Source of the DNA: Ctenosaura bakeri
Lineage: Eukaryota > Chordata > Lepidosauria > Squamata > Iguanidae
Direction: 5' to 3'
Assembly (NCBI GenBank): GCA_948474755.1
Contig: CAOLHI010001670.1
Location: forward strand, 1-64,000
Length of the DNA: 64,000 nucleotides
Shown here piece after piece: positions 44,880-53,261 of the stretch. The position numbers and the translations under genes were made by a program. Numbering within the stretch: the first letter of the stretch is position 1; each line of letters begins with the position of its first letter. The notes under the pieces are model-generated. The model had not been told where the DNA came from, made no database searches, and saw nothing but the letters and a program-made list of their open reading frames with translations.

Positions 44880-45048
44880 GAAAAGGTAGGTGCACTCCAT
44901 TTTGAGTGCACCCTCATTTCTTCTCCTCAGCTCCTACTATGTGATCTCAGTTCCCTCCTGGGATTTGACAGCTGCTAGGATGTAGAAACATGCGTAACTG
45001 TTTATACATTGCTACATACAGATGTGGGATCTTGGGCACTGTGTGTTT
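44880..45048 (+). repeat. Unclassified dispersed repeat, copy 3 (partial)
   Basis: Shares ACTCCATTTTGAG / TCTCCATTTGAGAG, GCACCCTCATTTCTTC / GCACACCCTAATTTCTTC and CAGTTCCCTCCTGG-like blocks with 775-1000. Confidence 0.4.
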
Positions 45049-45250
45049 GGCCATTTCCACACCACACTGTTATAGTGCTACTATTCCACTTTCAACATCT
45101 TGTGGAATTCTGGGGTTTGTCGTTTACTGAGGTCAAAGAGCTCTCTGGCTGAGAATTGTAAGTGCCTCTGTGTAAACTGCAAATCCCAGAATTCCACAGG
45201 ATATTGAAAGTGGAATAATAGCACTATGACAAGTTAGTGTGGAAATGGCC
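45049..45250. mobile_element. Hairpin MITE, PIF/Harbinger-like
   Basis: GGCCATTTCCACACCACACTG to TTAGTGTGGAAATGGCC. The loop region carries GGTCAAAGAGCTCTCTGGCTG, as in the copy at 3203, so these two form an older subgroup than 15639 and 28169. Confidence 0.75.
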
Positions 45251-45976
45251 TCTGTGTGAAGCGAATTCTTTGCCTATGTGGTATACCCTATGAACCCAAA
45301 ACCTCTGTTCCCCACAACAGCAGGTGCACCAGGATTAACAGGCAATTCACAATTAATCCCTATTTTCAGTCATTAACTGCTACATTAAGACTGTAACATA
45401 ATTAAAGATAGCATCAACCATTTTGCAACATAACTGCAACTGTTTTGGTTACTTTAACAGTTAAAGGATTCTGTGGCCTCACCACTTGTTTTGTACCATA
45501 CCCAGTGGCTTACAGCACTCTTTATTTTTTTGAAAAAAGCAACTTCAAGTATCTTTTTTAGTTAAAGTTGTATAACATAGAATGAGTTGTTTTTAACATT
45601 GCAGTTATAACAGTAAATTACATCTTGGGGCCTTGGTAATGAAACTGCAATTACTTTTTCAAAGTAACTTTCCAGATCTCACTAGTTCCCTGATTTTTTT
45701 TAAAGATGGTGAGATGGTGATAATGGGAAGTAACTAAGAAAGATTTGGAAAGTAAGAAAACCAGATGCTAGGACTAAGGTATCACAGATAAGTGGAGACA
45801 GGACTACAGGGAAAGAGTCTGTTGCCTTTACCAGATGCTACATGATTTTAAAAGTGCATCTCATGATCAACTGCATTGCTATAGAGAATGAAAAGAGTAG
45901 CTGCAAATATGCACAAGATGGCTATATCCAATTTAAGAGCAGTCCCTGCATTTCCTCACCACCAATCTACAGCCTA
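45251..45976. other. Intergenic, no gene seen
   Basis: AT-rich sequence without a recognised feature. Confidence 0.35.
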
Positions 45977-46183
45977 AAAACTCTGAAAGTACTAGAACTT
46001 CTCTGATCTTGGGATCTAAGCAGGGCCAGCCCTAGGTAGCACTTGAATGAGAGACTGCCTACAAATCCCAGGTGCTCTAGCCTCTGTTTCAGAGGAAGGA
46101 ACTAGCAAAACCACCTCTGAGTATTCCTTGCCTAAAAACCCCCTATGGAATTCATGGGATTTGACAGGTGACTTGAAGGTAAG
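45977..46183 (+). mobile_element. 5S rRNA-headed SINE, copy 2
   Basis: TTCTCTGATCTTGGGATCTA, AGCAGGGCCAGCCC, AGCACTTGAATGAGAGACTG and AGGTGCTCTAGCCT align with 5S rRNA, then AAAACCACCTCTGAGTATTC and GACAGGTGACTTGAAGG, as in the copy at 30474. More mutated in the C box than copy 1. Confidence 0.75.
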
Positions 46184-47574
46184 CATGCGTCTGAGCATGT
46201 GTACACACACAGTTTTCTAAGCAGTGTGTAGCTGGACAGACCCCTTACCCACATTTGGTTTCCTTTTGAAGGAAGTTACTTTTTAATATTTGAGTTATTT
46301 TCAATGTGTATGTTTAACACAAGTAGAAGTGCCATTTTAATACTCCCAATAGACATTCAAAGTTCCTACCTCCCATATCAGATTTCAAGAAAGAGACCTA
46401 GCACCAGGCCCCACACCAGCTCCCCCTCAACCATTAGCTTTGCACATCTACTCCATCTATTTCATCTTAAGAAGTTTTCCATGGCAAGAAAAAAAAGTAG
46501 AAGCAGTGGTGACAACACATGGATGGGTTACAAAGGACAGACTTGGGCCTTAATCCCAACTAGAGTAGACTCACTGAAGTACTAGTAACTGGTGAGTCAA
46601 CACACAGGTAAATCCCATTGATTCAAGGAGTTTCTTCTAATTAGGATTAACAATAAGATTCAGACCATTGTTACTTGGACTTGATTGAGGCAAAATGATT
46701 GCACTATAAAAGCTTTATCTGGAAGCGATCTCTGTCCCAAAATTGTTTTGTTCTCATATACACAAGCTAATGACAACATTTCCACTCATGAGTGGTGGTA
46801 GTGGGGAGGTGAGGGGGAAGGAAAAAGAATTTTCTCTTTTGCCAAAATGCCTCCCACCTTCTATAGAAGCAGCTGGCAATTTCCTGCAGCTCATCCAGAA
46901 AGGAGGAAAGTCTCTGAAGTTCCTGAACAAACCCATTTTGTTTTGGAGATCCGCATGTGTTTGTTATCCTGAAGAATTTCCTGGGAATGGCTGACATTAC
47001 CAAGGACATTTCATTCCCAGGGTAGTTTAAATGACACCAGTACAGTCCTCCTTCCACAGTCACGGGTTTGACCTTCATGGACTGGATTATTTGTGAGGCA
47101 TGCACATGTTCCTCCCCTTCACCTCCTGCCATTCCCTTGCGTTTTGCTGGGTGTGGAGAAGCAAGGCAAGCAGCCAGAGAAATGCAAGGAAATGGGGCAG
47201 AATGGGGAGGTATACACACCTTCCTTCTCCTCCTTCCCTCCCATCCCCTTGCCTTAGACCTCAGTCCTGAAAACTTGGGCCGAAGTAATAAACAAGGGAA
47301 ATGGCAGGGGAGGCTCAAGCTTTTTGTTTTGTTTTCTTGAGGAACTCCCATGGACTGCTGAGGATTCTGTGGCATGTTCCAGGGCAAAAGGGAATCTTAT
47401 TTATGATCTAGATAGGGTGTAAGACAACACCTGAAACATACTTCCCAAGAGTCACACATTACAGTAAAAGGCAACTAGTTGCAGGCCATCCATATTTTTG
47501 AAATCCTTGTTTACCCCTAATATTACTTTTACAGAATACATGGTACATGTGTAAGGAACCATGTTGTTTGATCC
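46184..47574. other. Intergenic, longest open frame but no gene
   Basis: A 206-codon reverse-strand frame runs 46767-47387. It has a middle part of mixed composition and basic, Pro/Ser-rich ends, with no recognised domain, start context or splice signal. It looks like GC-richer repeat sequence. Confidence 0.35.
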
Positions 47575-48459
47575 TGTTACTGCGGTCCAGGCCTACCCGG
47601 AGATAGCACTTGATATCGTTTTGATATCAAACCATTCGGCTTTCCTCTGCCACCCCGCTCCACGTGTTTGCGAGGCCTCCGGACAAGCACGTAAAGAGGC
47701 GCGGCCGATAATTGCTGGACATTCCATTCTCCACCTACACAGGCTGGACAGAGCTGGTTCGTCGCTTCAGGGACCTCTCTGGCAAACACCCTTTTGCTTA
47801 TACTAACAAAGGCGCCCGGCCCCGAGCAGGTAGCCTTACAAAGCTGTACTAAGTGCTCTGTATTTGCATACTGGCTACACTATTGTTAAATCGACCCTAA
47901 GCCAATCATGCTAAACTCTGACCTTTCCAAAGCTTTGTCCCGCTCCTAAATTGCATTGTTCTCACCGAGGAAGGTATGGCCTGCAGTCAATATTCACCCT
48001 ATAAAAACCCCCTAGTCCGAGACCTTCCTCGGATCGCTCCCGAGTTCCAGACTGCCTTGCTGCCGTTTTGTTCGGCGAGCTCCCCTCAGCGACCCACAAT
48101 GAGCTTCTTCCCTGCACCCCAACGAACTCTATCTTCATACCTCTCCAGGACTACGAGACAGGTGTTGTATTACCCATTTCCCTCCGAAAATCCCTATTTC
48201 CAATTCTTTAGTTAGCTGTGTGACTGTGTTGTCTTTAATTTTTGTCTGTATTTAACAAAACATCGTTTTTGCTATTTTAAACAGTCTGACTGCTTGACTG
48301 ACCTGACCCCGTAGACGCTGGGTTGCAAGATCCTGCTAAGTTACCTTGCCTCTCGCTAGCTTTAATGAGTGCTCCAGCTAATTTTCCCCAAGTCGTTGTT
48401 GTTGTTGTTGTTTGGTTATTTGGGCACCTCTCCCGGGACCCCCAGAGAACAGGGTAACA
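47575..48459 (+). mobile_element. Solo LTR of an endogenous retrovirus, copy 2
   Basis: Same family as 1492-2389. TGTTACTGCGG at the left, CAGGGTAACA at the right, flanked by ATCC on both sides (47571-47574, 48460-48463). It has a TATAAAAACCCC promoter-like box at 48000-48010 and a (GTT)n run near 48398-48412 that copy 1 lacks. No viral genes adjoin it. Confidence 0.85.
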
Positions 48460-48983
48460 ATCCCAAATGCAGGATCTTTCATAAGCTTCCAAGGAACCCA
48501 AGAATACAGTCTCAATACCACTGCAGAATTGCCTCAGCATAAGGAAATTGTGTGTGAGTTTTGTGAACCAAACTTTCCATGGCAGGGGCCAGCTGCAGCT
48601 TTGGGGGTGGGTGATTTCACTGGGACCACCGCAAAAGTGAGATCATCTTTTCAGTTTAGACAGCGTTGTGCTGACCCGAATGGGACCCCTGCCCTGGCTG
48701 TAATTCAGAAGGAAGGGAGGAGAGAGATATGTTTACCCAATCATGGATTTAATGCCATTTTCATCTCTAATTTATTCCTCAGGGAGGAATCCTAATGCAC
48801 TATGATCTTCCTTCTTCACTTCTGTATTCCACCTCTTCCTCAAGAATCACAGAGTTATGAACACAGGGTTAGTCATATATTATTTTAAATTACATTCAAG
48901 GTACTCCTAGACTGATATTGATAGATTGATATCTTTGATCAAATGTATTTTCACTCACCTTTTCGCCTAAATATGGCTTATAG
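48460..48983. other. Intergenic, no gene seen
   Basis: The frame at 48412-48795 begins inside the LTR and has no recognised domain. Confidence 0.35.
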
Positions 48984-50024
48984 CAGTGGTTCTCAACCTG
49001 GGGGCCGGGACCCCTTTGGGGGTCGAACGACCATTTCACAGGGGTCGCAGCTCCTCAATCCTGCCCCCCTTTTAAAAGAAGGTGGCCTCACAGCCAACGG
49101 GAGCAGTGCTTCTGAGACCCCAGCACTGGGAGGAGGGGAGAGGAGGCATGCTGGGCGTTTCCCCTTCTTTCCCTGCCTGGTGGGAAAGCACTGGAAGAGC
49201 CTGAGGTGGAGCCGGAGGTGCGGAGAATGGGAGGAGAGAGTTGGAGCCTGAATGTTAAGGCAGAGCTGAGAACACTGAGAGGAGAGAGCTGGAGCCGGAG
49301 CATTAAGGTGGAGGTGAGGAGAGGAGACCCCGCGCTGGCGGGAGGGGAGAGGAGGCGTGCAGCCGGGCACAGCCAGGCGCTGCTTGGACGCTCGTGTCTG
49401 CACCACACACACACAGACACACACACGGAAGGCTTCCCCTTCAGTGTTCCCTTTCCCCTTCATGCCGGCTTGCAGAGTCAGAGTTGCTTGCCGGGGCGAG
49501 TGAGCAGCCGGGCGCTGCTTGGATGCTCGCGCCCACACCACACACACACCACACACAGAGGGCTTCTCATTCAGGGTTTATGGCGCTGCAGCGGGACGTC
49601 TGGGAGGTAAGACCCCGTCCCCTCACCCTCTTCGCCTCACGCTCATTCATGCCAGCGAACAGAGTTGCTTGCCGGGGCAAGCGAGCAGCTGGGCTCCGCC
49701 TGCTTCCCAAAGTGGCGGGGCTGCAGCAGCAGGGATCGCCCGGTCGGCCATTCATTCTGGGCACACTGCTCCGTGGGAGTTGTCAGTGTGGCTGTCGCCT
49801 TTGGTCCAGCAGGCAAAGGGGGAAACTTTCCTGCGGCGGATCTGCCATCCGATGGGGGAGAGCAGTCCATCCGAGACTGAGAACTCGGTCAGGAAAGGAG
49901 CAGGGGGCGTCAGTCAAGGGCTTCGGTTTGTGTAGCAAGAGCCCCTGAGGCTCCTTGGTTGGGTTTTTTTTTTTTTTTGGTTTTTTGACCCGAAAGCGCT
50001 GCTCTGATCCGTCCTGTGGACTTT

Positions 50025-50178
50025 GACCATTTCCACATTCCAGTGTTATAGCACTATGATTCCACTTTCACCATCCTATGGAATCCTGGGGTTTGCAGTT
50101 CAAACTGCAAACCCCAGGATTCCATAGGATGGTGAAAGTGGAATAATAGCGCTATAACAGTCTAGTGCAGAAATAGCC
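50025..50178. mobile_element. Hairpin MITE nested in hAT element
   Basis: GACCATTTCCACATTCCAG to CTAGTGCAGAAATAGCC. Arms CACCATCCTATGGAATCC and GGATTCCATAGGATGGTG meet almost without a loop at TTGCAGTTCAAACTGCAA. Confidence 0.8.
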
Positions 50179-50614
50179 AGGATGACTTTCTCCTCTCGCT
50201 TTTGTTGTGTGTGGACCCTTGGCACTTGCCACATGCACGTGTTGTGTTCTTCGCCCTGACTGTCTTGCATTCCTCACTTTTTGTATGTTCAGCGTCCGCA
50301 CTCCCTTTAAGGGAGGGAGGGAGGGAGTGAAACAAAAAGCGTCTGCTTATGCCGCCGCCATCTTTCCTCTCTCCCCGTCCTTTCCTCCCTGAGCCTCGTG
50401 TAAAATGTGGGCTGTTTCGGCATTGCCTTTGGGAGTGACTGGCTTTTTGAACTGTGGAAACCCCCAGAACTAGAACTACTGCCTTAATTCTGGCATTGAT
50501 GGACGTTTTCTGTGCTTAAAAAAAGGGGGGAGGGTTACCAGTTTTTAGGCATTAGAAGTCTATCCAGAGCAGTGATTTAGGGCAGTGTTTCCAATCTATT
50601 TGATGTTGGAAATA

Positions 50615-50682
50615 ACTAACTAACTAAATAATAAATAATAAATAAATAAATAAATAATAAATAAATAAATAAATAATAACGA
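50615..50682. repeat. (AATA)n simple repeat
   Basis: AATA/AAATAAAT units inside the right part of the hAT element. Confidence 0.85.
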
Positions 50683-51154
50683 AACTGATTTTATGGTTGG
50701 GGGTCACCACAACATGAGGAACTGTATTAAGGGGTCGCGGCATTAGGAAGGTTGAGAACCACTGGCTTACAGTCATTTGCAATAATACAAAAATAATAAA
50801 ATAATAAAACAGCAAAGTACATGTGAAAACAGCCAGAACAGAATGCACGGCAGCCTCTAGATATAAAAGCAGTTAAAAACTGTCTGAGTTCAGGTTTTAC
50901 TTTGTTTTGCAAACAAAAAAACAAACAAATTTCAAGACTTCCAAACAGCAGATGGTGCTGTGAGAGCGAAACAGGGACCCTGAATTCCCAGTGCTAAAAA
51001 GGAGTGTTGCTTTCTCTTAGAGATATGATGGATCCAAGTTTTAGAGAGAAAAAATGTATGCTAGTACTTCTGAAGGAAAGTGTTGCTCCTTTTCATTTGT
51101 CCTCTGAAAGCTGTATAGGATCTTCAAGCACAAGGCCCCCCTGCATTTTACTCC

Positions 51155-51540
51155 TGCAAATAAAATAAAATAAAATAAAATAAAATAATAAAAAATAATA
51201 AAATAATAAAAATAATAAAAAACAATATAAACAATATAAAATATAAAATACAAAAAAAAATTAAAAATAATAATGTAATGGAACTTATATGCTGTGTCTA
51301 TAAAATAACTGTGTAACCTTACTTCAGGGCTCTTGGTTTTAGAGGGAGAGATCCTGCCAACAGCCCGCGCATAATAAACATCCTCATTTTCTAACTCTGA
51401 GGTCTCTCTGTCTCAGTGCTTCTGCTACAATAAAATAAAATAAATAAAATAAAAATATAATAAAATAAAAATAAAATAATATAAAATCAAATATAAAATA
51501 TAATATAAAATAAAAAATAAAATAAAATAAAATAAATAGA
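51155..51540. repeat. AAAAT-type simple repeats around an LTR-like piece
   Basis: TAAAA/AATAA arrays fill 51155-51265 and 51427-51540. Between them (about 51280-51425) is a unique piece with TATAAAATAAC, then GCATAATAAACATCC and GCTTCTGCTAC, which resembles the promoter and polyadenylation part of a short LTR. Confidence 0.6.
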
Positions 51541-51653
51541 GATTTTAAAATTACATCCCAACAAACTTAAAAAGGACTGGGGTGGTGGTGGGGGGGAGAT
51601 TTTCTATCCGGAAGCCTGAGTTTGCAAGACCTGAGTTGGAGATCCAGTCACGC

Positions 51654-51842
51654 AACCCTAAGGCGAACCTATCACAGGGATTTCTTGACCGAATGGGCTC
51701 AGAGTGGGTTTACCTTTCCCGTCGCCCTCCTCTGAGGCTGAGACAGTGTGACCTGCCCAGAGCCTCCCCCAGTGGGTGGAAACCCATTGGATTCGAGCAC
51801 TGACGTCCTAGTCCAATACTCAAACCACTACACCACAGGCCT
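51654..51842 (+). mobile_element. tRNA-like SINE, upstream of NDUFB6
   Basis: CCCTAAGGCGAACCTATCAC, GCCCTCCTCTGAGGCTGAG, CAGTGTGACCTGCCCAGAG and TCCTAGTCCAATACTCAAAC. It ends about 340 bases before the NDUFB6 start codon. Confidence 0.8.
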
Positions 51843-51959
51843 CCTTTACGGGATATAACACGCTATCATCAGTATTAAAATCTGATTAGAGCCAAAGCCG
51901 GGTTTAAATGTCTACCGGGACGTTCGCGCCTCGTTGTCACTTTACGGTTTCATAGCTCT

Positions 51960-52138
51960 ATAGGCTCCGTCCGAGGCGCGGAAGGTGACGCCATATCCGG
52001 TCTCACTGCGGTTGCTCGCTCTTGCCTCCTGGGCAAGGTCGGTCGCGGGGCGGGCGGGAGGAGGAGCGGGGCGTCGTAGGCGCCCGCGGGCTGTGTGGTG
52101 TCGAGGACGCGGGGCCGGGAAGAGCTCCCCCCTCCAAG
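51960..52138 (+). promoter_or_regulatory. NDUFB6 CpG-rich promoter and 5' leader
   Basis: A CpG-dense stretch begins near 51900 and runs through exon 1. It holds ETS-type cores GCGGAAGG (51978-51985) and ATCCGG (51995-52000), a TGACG half CRE at 51986, an inverted YY1-like core (GCCAT in GACGCCATATCC), and a GC box GGGGCGGGC (52047-52055). ETS/GABP and YY1 sites at the start of transcription are usual in TATA-less promoters of respiratory-chain genes. The transcription start itself is not visible. Confidence 0.65.
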
Positions 52139-52177
52139 ATGTCGGGGCTGGAGCGCGGAGGAGGGCCCCGGACGGTC

Positions 52178-52354
52178 ATGGGCTACACCCCGGACGAGAA
52201 GCTCCGGCTCCAGCAGCTCCGCGAGCTCCGGCGGCGCTGGCTCAAGGACCAGGAGCTGAGCCCGCGGGAGCCCGTCCTGCCCCCGCACAAGCCCGGGCTG
52301 GTGGGGGGCTTCTGGGAGCGCTTCCTGCAGCCGGGCGGGCTGTGGAGGAGGCAG
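52178..52354 (+). CDS. NDUFB6: NDUFB6 coding exon 1
   Basis: It encodes residues 1-59, ending GGLWRRQ at donor CAG|GTGAGC. It includes the highly conserved N-terminal helix region facing the matrix. The frame stays open upstream to 52022, so the start rests on homology and on start context, not on a stop codon. Confidence 0.93.
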
Positions 52355-53229
52355 GTGAGCGGCGGAGGGTCGGGAGTCGGGGCAGCGAAAACACGTGGGT
52401 GGATTGTGGCTGCACGCCTAGGCCACGTCCGCAGTAGCCAGTTATAGCGCAATTATTCCACTTTCACCGTCCTGTGGAATCCTGGGGTTTGCAGTTTGGG
52501 GAGCCTCCCTAAACGGCAAACCCCAGGATTCCACAGAATGGTGAAAGTGGAATAATAGCGCTATAACTGGCTACTGCGGACATGGCCTTAATGAGGCCAT
52601 GGAAGAAGCTGCACAAGTTTTCCAGACCTCCAGACAGGGAGTGGAAAGGGGAGTAGAATCATAGAAATGTAGAGTTGGAAGAGACCCCAGGGGCCATCCA
52701 GTCCAACCCCTGCCATGCAGGAACACCCTCAAAGCACTCCAGACAGATGGCCATCAAGCCTCTGCTTAAAAACCTCCAAAGAAGGAGCCTCCACTACATT
52801 CCACTGCTGGACAGCCCTGAAGGTCAGGAAGTTCTTCCTGAGGTTCAGGTGGAATCTCCTTTCCTGCAGCTTGAATCCATTGCTCCTTGTCCTGGTCTCT
52901 GGAGCAGCAGAAAACAAGCCCTCTCCTTCCTCTACGTGGCATCCCTTCAAATATTTAAACATGGCTATCATGTCCCCTCTTAACCTTCTCTTCTGCAGAC
53001 TAAACGTGCCCAGCTCTCTCTGTCTGTCTCAGTAGAGCCCTGGTTTGCATTTCCCTAGTTAACTAGTGAGCAGAAGAGGAAAGGTCGGAAGGTAAAAGTG
53101 AGGTTTTGTTTGTTCATTATTTACTACATCGGGGTCTGCTTGGATATACTTACCTCTGTATGCACAGGTAATTCATATATAGTAAGGTAAAATGTTTTCA
53201 GTAAACAAATGTGCATTTATTTATAAATA

Positions 53230-53261
<32 letters not shown>

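Larger units (their letters stand above)
48984..50764. mobile_element. hAT non-autonomous element, 1.8 kb, CpG-rich core
   Basis: It starts CAGTGGTTCTCAACCTGGGG and ends AAGGTTGAGAACCACTG, perfect hAT-type inverted ends. The flanks GCTTATAG (48976-48983) and GCTTACAG (50765-50772) are an 8-bp target duplication with one change. The core is GC-rich and repetitive: repeated GGAGAGGAG, GCCGGGGCGAG and CACACACA blocks at 49100-49700, and a poly-T/G run at 49965-49985. The many open frames on both strands here (up to 187 codons) are compositional; no hAT transposase motif was seen. A hairpin MITE is nested at 50025. Confidence 0.85.

Noticed and set aside
46767..47387. The longest open frame of the window, 206 codons on the reverse strand.
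   Set aside because: No recognised domain, low-complexity basic and Pro/Ser-rich ends, no exon signals. It sits in GC-richer intergenic DNA where stops are rarer.
48993..49948. Overlapping frames of 112-187 codons on both strands.
   Set aside because: All lie inside the GC-rich core of the hAT element; frames on opposite strands overlap completely and show no transposase motif.
51950..52288. A 112-codon reverse-strand frame opposite NDUFB6 exon 1, as if a divergent gene.
   Set aside because: It is the mirror of the CpG island and conserved coding exon. The composition is Pro/Arg-rich without known family.
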